Shown: in pieces, positions 1 through 9,620 of the stretch
Layout of the letters: each line of letters begins with the position of its first letter
How positions within the stretch are numbered: position 1 is the stretch's first letter
DNA from: Flexistipes sinusarabici DSM 4947
GTDB lineage: Bacteria; Chrysiogenota; Deferribacteres; Deferribacterales; Flexistipitaceae
NCBI RefSeq assembly: GCF_000218625.1
Contig: NC_015672.1
Span: 1,240,001 to 1,304,000, forward strand
Length of the DNA stretch: 64,000 bases
Direction of reading: 5' to 3'
Program-made: the position numbers and the translations under genes
Notes under the pieces: model-generated
Told to the model about the DNA's origin: nothing
The model's database searches: none
What the model saw: only the letters and a program-made list of their open reading frames with translations

Positions 1-447
1 AGCATTTTTCTTTTTGAAAGATTTTAAAAAGCCATGAAATTTATTACCGGTGGCTTCGCTGTTTTTGTCGGGTATTTTATCAACATTGATTATTGGGGAG
101 ACAAAAGTTTCATTCATCCAGCCGATCGGAGTATATTCCCTGTCTTCAAACATTATTTCCTTTCTTTTTTTATAAGCCGGCAAATACAGCCGCAAATAAC
201 CTTCAGGAGGCTCTATATAAACAGCATGGCCTGACTTGAAAACCTCCATCCCGGCCTTTTCCGGATTATAAGCCAAAGGCAGTGTGTCTTCGAGAAAATT
301 AAGTTTTGTTTTTGAAGGTACGGCTTCCATTTCAAGTTCGTAAGGGACAGTCTCTAGATTTTCACTCCTGACCGTCATTTTAAGAGAAGGATGGTCGTAA
401 ATAACTCCCTTGTCATCGGCAAACAACAGTTTTGGTATATCATACAT
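1..447 (-). CDS. Unrecognised protein, 3' end cut by window edge
   Basis: An open frame of 149 codons runs from ATG at 447 to the left edge without a stop, so the C-terminus is missing. The protein begins MYDIPKLLFADDKGVIYDHP, is rich in charged and proline residues, and shows no signal peptide, membrane segment or cysteine motif in the visible part. A weak AAGG precedes the ATG by about six bases. It is read away from enolase, so the 363-bp gap to the right holds both promoters. I do not recognise the family; the visible part could be an N-terminal accessory domain of a larger protein. An alternative plus-strand frame over the same bases lacks a ribosome site and is judged a shadow. Confidence 0.6.
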   Translation of the reverse strand, partial: MYDIPKLLFADDKGVIYDHPSLKMTVRSENLETVPYELEMEAVPSKTKLNFLEDTLPLAYNPEKAGMEVFKSGHAVYIEPPEGYLRLYLPAYKKRKEIMFEDREYTPIGWMNETFVSPIINVDKIPDKNSEATGNKFHGFLKSFKKKNA

Positions 448-2100
<1,653 letters not shown>

Positions 2101-2190
2101 ATCTGGAAATTACTTCAGAATTGTTACATAACTTTTTGATAAAATGGATTCTTTATTGCAAAGCATCGTAAATTTTAAACAGGAGTATTT

Positions 2191-3294
2191 ATGTATTTTG
2201 AAAATAAAATGGCCGACCTTTTGTGTGAATACAGCCTCAATCTGAAAAGAGGGGACACCGTTGAAATCAGGGGTGAAGTTGCATCAGAGCCGCTGATAAA
2301 AGCTTGTTATATAAAACTGCTGAAAATGGGATGCTATCCGATAGTGCGAATGAGCTTCGCTGAGCAGCTTTATTCATTTTACAAATATGCAGAAAAAGAG
2401 CAGCTGGAATTTATACCGGATGCCCATATGACGGCAGCAAAAACGGTCAAAGCAATGATTAATATTGATTGTGAGATTAACACAAAGCAGCTTACAGGAG
2501 TGGATTCCGGTAAAATAGCCACAAACAGGAAAGCGCTGTCAGTTTTAAAAGACATAATGTTTGACAGGGAAGCCAAGGGTGATTTCAGCTGGGTGATTGC
2601 CCCTTATCCCACTTCTTCCATGGCACAGGATGCCGAAATGTCTTTTGATGAGTACGCCGAATTTGTTTTCGGAGCATGTAAGCTCAATGAAAGCGACCCT
2701 GTAAAATCCTGGAGAGAAGTTAGCGAATATCAGGAAAAAATCGTAAAACTTCTCAGTGGCACAAAAGAGCTCAGGATAACAGGCAAAAACACAGATCTTA
2801 CTTTGAATGTAGGCGGCAGGAAGTGGATAAACTGTAACGGCAGTCATAATATGCCTGATGGTGAGGTTTTTACAAGCCCGGTTGAAGACAGTGCCAATGG
2901 AGAGATGTTTTTTGATGTCCCGACATCTTTTATGGGAGTAAGCGCTAAAAATGTTCATTTAACTTTTAAAAACGGAAGGGTTATAAAAGCTGAAGCCGAA
3001 AAGGGTGAGGATTTTCTCAATAAAATGCTTGATACTGATGAGGGAGCCAGAGCCGCAGGTGAAATAGCTTTTGGACTTAATAATGCAATTAAAAAGGCCA
3101 CAGGAAATATACTTTTTGATGAAAAAATAGGCAGAAGTATGCACTTAGCTGTGGGTTCCTCTTATCCGGAAGCAGGGGGTAAAAACAAGTCCGGTCTTCA
3201 TTGGGATTTGATTAAGGATATGAGAGAAGATGCTGTTGTTTATGCTGACGGTAAAAAGATTTATGAAAACGGAAAGTTTCTTGGAATAGAATAA
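2191..3294 (+). CDS. M29-family (thermophilic) metallo-aminopeptidase
   Basis: The 367-residue protein matches the M29 AmpS/aminopeptidase T family, dimeric dinuclear-metal exopeptidases of the cytosol. Seen features: an N-terminal segment of the LLCEYSLNLKRGDTVEIRG type, the mid-protein GEVFTSPVEDSANG containing an expected metal-ligand Glu, and the C-terminal motifs GEIAFGLN, HLAVGSSYPEAGG and GLHWDLI with the expected His and Asp ligands. The ATG follows AACAGGAG. A strong terminator follows directly, so this closes the transcription unit that starts at or after eno. The substrate cannot be told from sequence. Confidence 0.88.
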   Translation: MYFENKMADLLCEYSLNLKRGDTVEIRGEVASEPLIKACYIKLLKMGCYPIVRMSFAEQLYSFYKYAEKEQLEFIPDAHMTAAKTVKAMINIDCEINTKQLTGVDSGKIATNRKALSVLKDIMFDREAKGDFSWVIAPYPTSSMAQDAEMSFDEYAEFVFGACKLNESDPVKSWREVSEYQEKIVKLLSGTKELRITGKNTDLTLNVGGRKWINCNGSHNMPDGEVFTSPVEDSANGEMFFDVPTSFMGVSAKNVHLTFKNGRVIKAEAEKGEDFLNKMLDTDEGARAAGEIAFGLNNAIKKATGNILFDEKIGRSMHLAVGSSYPEAGGKNKSGLHWDLIKDMREDAVVYADGKKIYENGKFLGIE

Positions 3295-3297
3295 GTT

Positions 3298-3336
3298 AGA
3301 CCGGGTGAGTTTTTACTCACCCGGTCTTTATTTTTA
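3298..3336 (+). terminator. Rho-independent terminator after the aminopeptidase
   Basis: GACCGGGTGAGT (3299-3310), loop TTTT, ACTCACCCGGTC (3315-3326) form a perfect 12-bp stem, extendable by one A-T pair, followed by a T-rich tract. It separates the aminopeptidase from the YihY-like gene. Confidence 0.93.
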
Positions 3337-3383
3337 AACTTATTTATTAAATTTCTTTGTTTATGAATAATTATAGGTGTGTA

Positions 3384-4580
3384 ATGTCAAAGCGTATTCT
3401 GGCCAGGATATACCTTTCCATTCATTATTTTTTTGCGAATAAACTTATGAATTTTGCCGCCAACCTGACTTTTTTCTTTCTGCTATCTTTTATTCCGATG
3501 CTCCTGATAATCTCGGTTGTGCTGACAAATCTCCCTGTTCCGGCAGAACTTGCTTCTGAAATTATTAAGACGATTAAATCTGTAAATCCGGATTTGATAG
3601 GTTATATACTAAAATCTGCGGGAGACACCCAAGTATTGACAAAAAACGCTTTAGATTTTGGTATTTTCGGTGCTGTATCACTCTTTTTAACATCCCTTTT
3701 ATTTGTAAGAGCCCTTAAGGCAGCTTTTAGTGTTATTTTTTCCAAGAAAGATCAGAAATGGGGCTTTTTGAATTTCTTTATACCGATAATTATGGAGATA
3801 ATGGCACTTATAATGTTAATTTCTGTAATCGCTTTAAAAATCACTCTTAATGTTGTATCGAAATTTTTTGATAAATCTTTTTTGGATGATTTTATATTTA
3901 TTATAAATGCATTGGAAAATATTATCTATATGCCCATTGTAATTCTGCTTGCCATTTCATGGCTTAGCTATTTCCTGATGAGCAGAGGTGGGATGAGCTC
4001 AAAAGTATCTTTGTATTCGTCTGTGGGATTTTGCACATCAGTTTATCTGCTGAATATAATTTTCACAAATGTATTTAATATGGCTTTTTACTCACTTATA
4101 TACGGTTCTTTAGGAACTCTTATCTTTGGTTTGCTATGGATATATGTTGTGTTTTGCCTTTATCTTTTTTGGGGGGAGTTCGGCTATGTTTTCGAAAAGG
4201 TCAGGTGGATTACAGTTAAAATGTACATCGAGTCAAAAATTACCGAAACAAATTTTATAAAAAATCTAATCCAGTCATTTCTTCTGCCCGATAAAATGGA
4301 TAAGATCAGAATTGTTGACAAAGAAACCAAAATTGAGTTTAGAGATAATGAAGACTTTCTCTTTGTAGGAGAGGGTATGCTGAGGCTTTTTGACAAAGAT
4401 GAAAAGCATGCAACAGAGTATAATAAGGGCAGCCTTATCAAAGCAGAAGACATTTCAGAGTATAATATTTTGGCAGACCGAAAAAGCACACTTATTTTTT
4501 TAAGTAAAGATGATATGAAAAAATTTATTAATGAATCGCACACCGCCGGTGATTTGTTGGCTGATAATTTTATCAAATAA
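3384..4580 (+). CDS. YihY/BrkB-family inner-membrane protein with extra C-terminal domain
   Basis: The N-terminal ~280 residues carry about six hydrophobic segments and the family's typical opening (FANKLMNFAANLTFFFLLSFIPMLL) and closing (GSLGTLIFGLLWIYVVFCLYLFWGEF) regions. The family was once called ribonuclease BN; its function is unsettled. The last ~115 residues are soluble and beta-rich, with a pattern (VGEGMLRLFDKDEK, EYNKGSLI, STLIFLSKDDMKKFI) resembling a cyclic-nucleotide-binding-like beta-roll. That resemblance is inference by eye. I start at ATG 3384 because AGGTG sits six bases upstream; an in-frame TTG at 3357 and ATG at 3363 would add nine or seven residues without a ribosome site. 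Confidence 0.85.
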   Translation: MSKRILARIYLSIHYFFANKLMNFAANLTFFFLLSFIPMLLIISVVLTNLPVPAELASEIIKTIKSVNPDLIGYILKSAGDTQVLTKNALDFGIFGAVSLFLTSLLFVRALKAAFSVIFSKKDQKWGFLNFFIPIIMEIMALIMLISVIALKITLNVVSKFFDKSFLDDFIFIINALENIIYMPIVILLAISWLSYFLMSRGGMSSKVSLYSSVGFCTSVYLLNIIFTNVFNMAFYSLIYGSLGTLIFGLLWIYVVFCLYLFWGEFGYVFEKVRWITVKMYIESKITETNFIKNLIQSFLLPDKMDKIRIVDKETKIEFRDNEDFLFVGEGMLRLFDKDEKHATEYNKGSLIKAEDISEYNILADRKSTLIFLSKDDMKKFINESHTAGDLLADNFIK

Positions 4581-4626
4581 TACCAATAACTTTAAAAGCA
4601 ATATCAAACATATTAAAAAATGTATA

Positions 4627-4672
4627 TTGTATACAAAAAAACTCTTTACAAATATTTTAAATTATCTATGAT
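4627..4672 (+). promoter_or_regulatory. Promoter and palindrome upstream of the TorD-like gene
   Basis: TTTACA (4645-4650), 16 bases, then TATGAT (4667-4672) make a good sigma-70-like promoter. Immediately upstream is the perfect palindrome TTGTATACAA (4627-4636), placed where an activator could bind. The regulator is not identifiable from sequence. Confidence 0.6.
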
Positions 4673-4714
4673 GATATATAAACATATTAATATTTGATTA
4701 AAGAGCAGGGTACT

Positions 4715-5437
4715 ATGCCGGATAAAACACAAGAAAGAACGTTGCTTCCAGAAAATTTTTCTAAGCTGTATGAAGCGATAGAATCTTATGGTTTTGAAAA
4801 TTTTATATCTGAGTTTACATTCTCTTATAATCCGGATATCCAGGCCTGTGAATCCCTTTCCAGTGTCTTCATGTTTTTGTCGGCTCTTTTCAGGTATCCG
4901 AATGAAGATATTTACAACACCATCCGTGAGATTACTCCTACATTCAAAGACTTTCTTGAAGAGTACTCAGACAGCAATCTGGAGCTGCCTTCAAAGGATG
5001 AAATGGAGACAGAATACGTAAAACTGTTTGTTGCAAATATAGGAGGGGTACCAGCACCGTTATATTCTTCTGTTTATACGGATTCGGAAAAGCTGGTTCA
5101 AAGGGATTCCACGGTGAAACTCAAAAATCTTATGGAATCCACTGGTTTTGCAGTTGAGAGTGAAATTAAAGAATTGGAAGACAATCTTTACATAATGCTT
5201 GAATATCTTTCACACTTGTTTTTAAGTTTCTCTGAAGATACGAATGAGATTGAAAAGCTGAAATATCTGTATGCAGCAATCAATGTGATTAAAAAATATA
5301 TACAGCCTATGTTTCCCGAATTTTACAATAAAATTACCGAACATGCTGGAATCAGTTTTTATAAAGAAAGCGCAACTATTTTATATAACTTTATTGATGA
5401 TATAGATAATATTTACAAAGAAGTTTTTGATATCTGA
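4715..5437 (+). CDS. TorD/DmsD-family molybdoenzyme chaperone
   Basis: The protein (about 240 residues, all-alpha, no signal peptide) has the layout of TorD-like cytoplasmic chaperones that hold twin-arginine-exported molybdoenzymes during cofactor insertion. The segment LSALFRYPNEDIYNTI, followed by EMETEYVKLFVANIGGVPAPLYSSVY, matches the usual E-Y-x-x-L-F...P..P..S core, and a C-terminal LSFSEDTNEIEKLKYLYAAIN region follows. ATG 4715 is preceded by AGGG; an in-frame TTG at 4694 adds seven residues. No molybdoenzyme gene is in the window, so its client is elsewhere. The next gene is a small cytochrome c. Confidence 0.82.
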   Translation: MPDKTQERTLLPENFSKLYEAIESYGFENFISEFTFSYNPDIQACESLSSVFMFLSALFRYPNEDIYNTIREITPTFKDFLEEYSDSNLELPSKDEMETEYVKLFVANIGGVPAPLYSSVYTDSEKLVQRDSTVKLKNLMESTGFAVESEIKELEDNLYIMLEYLSHLFLSFSEDTNEIEKLKYLYAAINVIKKYIQPMFPEFYNKITEHAGISFYKESATILYNFIDDIDNIYKEVFDI

Positions 5438-5510
5438 TTTTTTTTGAAGGCAATATTTGTTAATAAATATATACAAAAAGGCTCATAAAGCCAAAAAAGG
5501 AGGTAAAGGT

Positions 5511-5864
5511 ATGAACAAAAAGTTTGTTGGGTTTTTGATGCTGTTGTTTATTGTGGTCTTCAGTGTTTCCCTGGTATTTGCTGAAGGCAACGCAAGAAGA
5601 GGTAAAAGAATATGGAAAGCAGGATGCCGCCTGACATGCCATGATGGATCTGTTCAGGGAGCTCCGGCTTTAAGCCCTGTGTCAAAGACTCAGGCACAGT
5701 GGAAAATGTGGTTCGCAAACAATCATGAAAAGATTAAAGAGGTTCATAAAAAAGGCGAACTGGATAAAGCAAGAGTAAGAGGTGGAGCACAGGGATGGGA
5801 AGATATGTTCCAGTATCTTCACGATCACGCCCTTGATTCCGCACAACCAGAAACCTGCGGTTAA
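5511..5864 (+). CDS. Small periplasmic cytochrome c with CX3CH heme motif
   Basis: The 117-residue protein has a signal peptide (residues 1-24, ending VFA|EGN) and one heme-attachment motif, C39-R-L-T-C43-H44, which has three rather than two residues between the cysteines. The context GKRIWKAGCRLTCHDGS...APALSPVSKT is otherwise that of a class I monoheme cytochrome; a distal Met ligand could be M67 or M99. C116 near the end is an extra cysteine. The start is ATG 5511, seven bases after a perfect AAGGAGG. The gene lies 73 bp after the TorD-like gene, probably in its operon, which suggests an electron-transfer role. A terminator follows. Confidence 0.85.
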   Translation: MNKKFVGFLMLLFIVVFSVSLVFAEGNARRGKRIWKAGCRLTCHDGSVQGAPALSPVSKTQAQWKMWFANNHEKIKEVHKKGELDKARVRGGAQGWEDMFQYLHDHALDSAQPETCG

Positions 5865-5872
5865 AAATTAAT

Positions 5873-5904
5873 ACAGGGGGAGCTAAACTTCCTCCTGTTT
5901 TTTT
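5873..5904 (+). terminator. Rho-independent terminator after the cytochrome gene
   Basis: ACAGGGGGAG pairs with CTTCCTCCTGT around a short CTAAA loop (5873-5898, two G-T pairs), followed by seven T. It ends the chaperone/cytochrome unit ahead of the porin gene. Confidence 0.85.
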
Positions 5905-5973
5905 GTAAAGATTGTTGATTAACTTTGTATGATTTTATTAATGAAATAATTGTTATTTGATTTCAGGGTTTTA

Positions 5974-5990
5974 TTTGTCCACTGGACAAA
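5974..5990 (+). promoter_or_regulatory. Perfect palindrome upstream of porin gene, operator candidate
   Basis: TTTGTCCACTGGACAAA is an 8-1-8 perfect inverted repeat ending 24 bases before the porin ATG. It sits where it could overlap the promoter or the 5' leader. It does not match the FNR or Dnr cores I know (TTGATnnnnATCAA, TTGACnnnnGTCAA). The Rrf2 regulator 2 kb downstream is a possible but unproven partner. Confidence 0.6.
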
Positions 5991-6014
5991 AAATTTAATA
6001 AAGCGGAGGTAATT

Positions 6015-7832
6015 ATGAAGAAATTTCTGGTTTCGTTTTTGGCCGTTTTTTTGATGGCCGGTTTTACCTATGCTGCAGATGATGTAAACCTGCAGGAACT
6101 GAAAAAACAGATTCAGGATTTACAGCAGCAGGTTGACATGATGTCCAATTTTGTCAACAAAAACACAAGACACACTGCTCAGGACAAACTTAACCTGAGT
6201 GTAGAACTGAGAACACGTCTTGACAGCATCCAGTATAAAAATCTGAGAAGATTAAACGATTTTTCCAGTGATATGATGCAGCTCTGGATGAGTGACAGTT
6301 TAATCAACAGCAGTGGATCTGCTAATAGTTTTGATGCCAATAATGACATGTGGAATGATGCATTTACTTCCACATATATGGCAAATTTCGGATCACTTAT
6401 GCAGAAACCTGAAATAGTAGGCATGCTGGTCAATATGGGAGCACCTAATCCTCAAACCAACCCACAAGGTTATCAGCAATTTGCAATGACAGCTTTTGCC
6501 AATATGCTTGCCGACAGAAGTGTTACACCTCAGGAGCTTGGTGGCATAACAACTGCTTTTAACAACATTGATCCTGAAAAAGCGGACTCCAACAACGATG
6601 TAATGTTCACAAACAAACTCAGACTCCGTTTAAGCAGCAAAATCAATAATAATGTATCCTTTAACGGCCGTCTGACAATGTACAAGGCTTTCGGCGAGGC
6701 TACAAACATTCGTTTTTATAACGGCAATTTCAACAGTATGCATCTGGACGGCAATTCTGCCGCAGTTCCCACAGATGACAGTGTCCACGTTGAAAGGGCA
6801 TATTTTGTTTATAAGAATCGTTTAGGTCCGGTTGACTGGCACTTCTCTTTCGGACGCAGACCATCCACATACGGTCCTCCAATGGGAATGCACGAAAATG
6901 CTGTCCAGGGCGGCTCACCTCTGGCACACATTATTCAGTGGAATTTCGACGGTGGCTCACTTGGGTTTAATTATGAAAAATATTTCGATACATGGGATTT
7001 GGCTTCCATGCTTAAATTCTGCTATGGTCAGGGCTTTGAAGGACAGTGGGGAACAGCTAATCCTTTCAACGCACAGGCAGATGTTAATGACGTAAATATG
7101 TTCGGCATTATAGCAAAACTGGCTGTTAACGGAAAGTATGAACTGTGGTACAACTGGGCACATGCATACGGAGTAACAGACGGTTTCACCGGTCTTGTTG
7201 CAATGCCTTTTACAGTACACGGTACAGATTACACTCTTGACGGAAAATATGATGAATATACCCTTGAACCGAATTACAGCGGTTATGTTTCCAGATTTGA
7301 GCCTATGAGTAAAATCGGTGATTTGGATATGCACACTGTTTTATTCCAGGCTGAGAATTTTGGCTTTAAATGGTTTGTTTCCGGTGCTATGAGCAAGTCT
7401 AACCCTGACGGAAGATCTGAGAATGCAATGTTCCAGTTTATGGGACAGGACAAAATGGTTGACGATACACCCGGTTATTCGTTCTGGGCAGGTATTATGA
7501 CTCCTGAACTTCCCTTTACAAATGGTAAACTGGGCTTTGAATACAATCATGGTTCAAAATACTGGACAAGCATGACAGCCGGTGAAGATGCACTTGTAGG
7601 AAGTAAAATTGCAACACGCGGTGATGTATATGAAGTATATTATCACCAACCCATTGCCGGTGACAATTTTTTCGCAACACTGGGTTATATGCACTACGAC
7701 TATGAATATACAAACAGCGGCAGTCCAATAGGTCAGCCCAAGAAGATTGAAGATGCTACAGCTTTTGATACTATGGTACCTGTTGTAGATAAAGTTGACC
7801 AGTGGTATCTGCAGGCAACATACAGATACTAA
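6015..7832 (+). CDS. DUF3373-type outer-membrane porin-like protein
   Basis: The 605-residue protein starts with a signal peptide (MKKFLVSFLAVFLMAGFTYA|A), followed by a short coiled coil (LQELKKQIQDLQQQVDMM) that may form a trimeric anchor as in other OM channels. A long beta-rich region then ends in WYLQATYRY, a terminal aromatic typical of OM beta-barrel proteins. The block VHVERAYFVYKNR...HFSFGRRPSTYGPPMG resembles the DUF3373 family of putative porins in respiring anaerobes; that assignment is from memory. A strong GCGGAGG site precedes the ATG. The gene is flanked by terminators on both sides, so it is monocistronic, and a palindromic operator candidate lies just upstream. Substrate unknown. 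Confidence 0.8.
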   Translation: MKKFLVSFLAVFLMAGFTYAADDVNLQELKKQIQDLQQQVDMMSNFVNKNTRHTAQDKLNLSVELRTRLDSIQYKNLRRLNDFSSDMMQLWMSDSLINSSGSANSFDANNDMWNDAFTSTYMANFGSLMQKPEIVGMLVNMGAPNPQTNPQGYQQFAMTAFANMLADRSVTPQELGGITTAFNNIDPEKADSNNDVMFTNKLRLRLSSKINNNVSFNGRLTMYKAFGEATNIRFYNGNFNSMHLDGNSAAVPTDDSVHVERAYFVYKNRLGPVDWHFSFGRRPSTYGPPMGMHENAVQGGSPLAHIIQWNFDGGSLGFNYEKYFDTWDLASMLKFCYGQGFEGQWGTANPFNAQADVNDVNMFGIIAKLAVNGKYELWYNWAHAYGVTDGFTGLVAMPFTVHGTDYTLDGKYDEYTLEPNYSGYVSRFEPMSKIGDLDMHTVLFQAENFGFKWFVSGAMSKSNPDGRSENAMFQFMGQDKMVDDTPGYSFWAGIMTPELPFTNGKLGFEYNHGSKYWTSMTAGEDALVGSKIATRGDVYEVYYHQPIAGDNFFATLGYMHYDYEYTNSGSPIGQPKKIEDATAFDTMVPVVDKVDQWYLQATYRY

Positions 7833-7860
7833 TTTCCCCTGTAGTTAGTTGATAAACATA

Positions 7861-7890
7861 AAAAAAGCCGGGTTTTGCCCGGCTTTTTTT
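7861..7890 (+). terminator. Rho-independent terminator after porin gene
   Basis: AAAAAAGCCGGG, loop TTTTG, CCCGGCTTTTTT. The A-tract before and T-tract after make it work in both directions, so it can also serve the minus-strand Rrf2 gene that ends at 7937. Confidence 0.93.
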
Positions 7891-7936
7891 ATTAGATTAA
7901 GAAATTGCATCAAATCAAATAAAAAACAAACTAATT

Positions 7937-8341
7937 CTATTTTGCAGCCAAATCCTGCAGAGTATACTTCTGCATGTCTTTAACCAAATTTTCCCTTATG
8001 CTTCCAAGGATAGCCTGTATGTTGCAGTTAAAAGAGGATTCGCAAAATTCTTTATCCAGCAAACATTCATTTATCATCACATCCCCTTCCACAGCTTTTA
8101 TAATGTCATAAAGACTCACTTCGTCAGGAGATTTGCTGATTTTAAAACCGCCTTTTTTTCCCCTTTCAGACTCCAGTATATTTTCTCTTGCAAGAGACTG
8201 AAGAATTTTGCCCAGAAAACTGTCGGGTACCCCGCATATCCGGGAAAGTTCATTTCTCATAAAAACCTTACCTTTGTTTTGTTCGGAAGCCATATAACCC
8301 AGCACTCTAAGTGCATAATCGCCAGCTCTTGTAATTTTCAT
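7937..8341 (-). CDS. Rrf2-family regulator with three-cysteine cluster motif
   Basis: The 134-residue protein has the Rrf2 winged-helix N-terminus (MKITRAGDYALRVLGYMA, LSRICGVPDSFLGKILQSLARENIL, GKKGGFKISKSPDEVSLYDIIKAVEG). Its C-terminal cysteines, C93, C100 and C106 (CX6CX5C), resemble the iron-sulfur ligands of IscR/NsrR proteins, so a redox, NO or Fe-S sensing role is likely. An extra Cys lies in the HTH region (C36). I start at ATG 8341, five bases after GAGG; a GTG at 8347 has no spacing to a ribosome site. No isc/suf genes are adjacent, so this is not obviously IscR. A palindrome in its own leader suggests autoregulation. Confidence 0.88.
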   Translation of the reverse strand: MKITRAGDYALRVLGYMASEQNKGKVFMRNELSRICGVPDSFLGKILQSLARENILESERGKKGGFKISKSPDEVSLYDIIKAVEGDVMINECLLDKEFCESSFNCNIQAILGSIRENLVKDMQKYTLQDLAAK

Positions 8342-8356
8342 AGGCACCTCTTTTTA

Positions 8357-8371
8357 AGATTAAATTAATCT
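8357..8371 (-). promoter_or_regulatory. Palindrome upstream of Rrf2 gene, autoregulatory operator candidate
   Basis: AGATTAAATTAATCT (7-1-7 perfect inverted repeat) lies 15 bases upstream of the Rrf2 start codon. Its position would block early transcription or promoter clearance. It differs from the palindrome upstream of the porin. Confidence 0.5.
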
Positions 8372-8423
8372 GAAATAAAATTATGTCAATAGCTCGGTTT
8401 CCCAAGCAAGTTTATGAATACTA

Positions 8424-9212
8424 TTATTCAACAACCTTCACATTCCACTCTTTAAGTTTGCCAACAATATAATCAGCAACTTGTTCATGAATATAATTTT
8501 TGTTTTCAGAAGAGGGTACTAAAGGTTTGCCGAAAGAAATTAAAACATCCTTCTCGGGATAAAATCTGCCGAAGTCCTTATATTTTTTCCCGTTAGCCCA
8601 GGCATCGGTTTTCAAGGCTACAGGCACGATTGCCGTGTTGGTCCGTAAAGCCAGTTTGGCACCTATACTGTTAAAATGGTTGACATCAAAGACCGCTGAT
8701 CTGGTAGTTTGTGGAAAAACCACTATGGAATATTCATTTTCGATTCTGTCTTTGCCTTCTTTCATAACAATTTTAAAATCTTCTCTTGGATTACTTCTGG
8801 TTACAACAACAGGATTTCGGCTCTTCATTACGTGTTTAAAAACAGGATAATCCACCAAACTCTTTTTTACAACATATGTAAGTTTTTTATAAGGTGCAAT
8901 TATGGAGGGCAGAAGGAACGTTTCCAGTGTACTCATATGATTACCTATAAAAAGAACGGGTTCCTTTATAAACCTGAAATTATCTATACCCTCAATATAT
9001 ATTTTGACTCCTGAGCTTTCCAGTATGTTAAGGAAATCACAACTGCTGTTTATCCATTCGTTATCATCATAAGTTCCTTTTTTTGCTTTTCTGGACGCCT
9101 TGAAAACGAGTTTCACAAGCCTTCCATAAAAATAACCCGTGGGGAAAATTTTAGTTGTAAAAGCCTGTTTGGTATTCATCGTTTGGTAAGTATCTGAATC
9201 GATTTTATTCAT
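8424..9212 (-). CDS. PlsC-like lysophospholipid acyltransferase, variant catalytic motifs
   Basis: The 262-residue protein matches the PlsC fold of glycerophospholipid acyltransferases at the inner membrane. Where the family has HX4D it has H92-MSTL-E97, and the usual FPEGTRS block is F166-PQTTRS. Both motif positions are thus recognisable but altered; the spacing to NPVVVTRSN and to IVPVALKTDAWANG is normal. There is no clear N-terminal membrane anchor beyond weak hydrophobic stretches. The ATG follows AGAGGT. It is probably a divergent subfamily rather than a dead enzyme, since the overall protein is intact. Confidence 0.8.
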   Translation of the reverse strand: MNKIDSDTYQTMNTKQAFTTKIFPTGYFYGRLVKLVFKASRKAKKGTYDDNEWINSSCDFLNILESSGVKIYIEGIDNFRFIKEPVLFIGNHMSTLETFLLPSIIAPYKKLTYVVKKSLVDYPVFKHVMKSRNPVVVTRSNPREDFKIVMKEGKDRIENEYSIVVFPQTTRSAVFDVNHFNSIGAKLALRTNTAIVPVALKTDAWANGKKYKDFGRFYPEKDVLISFGKPLVPSSENKNYIHEQVADYIVGKLKEWNVKVVE

Positions 9213-9422
9213 AAATCTACCTCTTGAATTGTAATAATAAATGATTTGTTATTTTATGTCATTTTTATTTAATCGGCAAGTTTTGTTGTTATTAATTCAA
9301 ATACTCTTACATCTCAGAATATTAAAATAATCTTTTAAAGGCAGAATTTCACTCCGGAAAATTACGTGGTTTGTTTTGGATAAAATAGACTTGATAATAC
9401 ATTGACAGATATGAAAAAATAA

Positions 9423-9496
9423 TCGGGGCGAGAGGATTTGAACCTCCGACCACACGCGCCCCATGCGTGTGCGCTACCAAACTGCGCCACGCCCCG
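9423..9496 (-). tRNA. tRNA-Pro (GGG)
   Basis: The cloverleaf on the minus strand has acceptor CGGGGCG/CGCCCCG with discriminator A, a D-arm with GTTTGGTAGCGC, anticodon stem CACGC/GCGTG around ATGGGGC (anticodon GGG) and a T-arm GGAGG-TTCAAAT-CCTCT. The 3' CCA is not encoded. Confidence 0.95.
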
Positions 9497-9509
9497 AAAT
9501 GCAAAAAGC

Positions 9510-9537
9510 AATATAACAAAAAATGAATATAAATCAA
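9510..9537 (-). promoter_or_regulatory. Promoter of tRNA-Pro
   Basis: On the minus strand TTGATT, 16 bases, TATATT, with the predicted start a few bases ahead of the mature tRNA 5' end. Confidence 0.55.
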
Positions 9538-9620
9538 TATCAAAAAGCAAAAAATAAAATTAGTATTTGAAAATAAATATTTACAGGTTAGTATATATAA
9601 ATTTTTTATAAGGTGATTTC

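Noticed and set aside
34-234. Plus-strand 66-codon frame at the left edge
   Set aside because: Lies opposite a longer open frame that runs off the window; no ribosome site.
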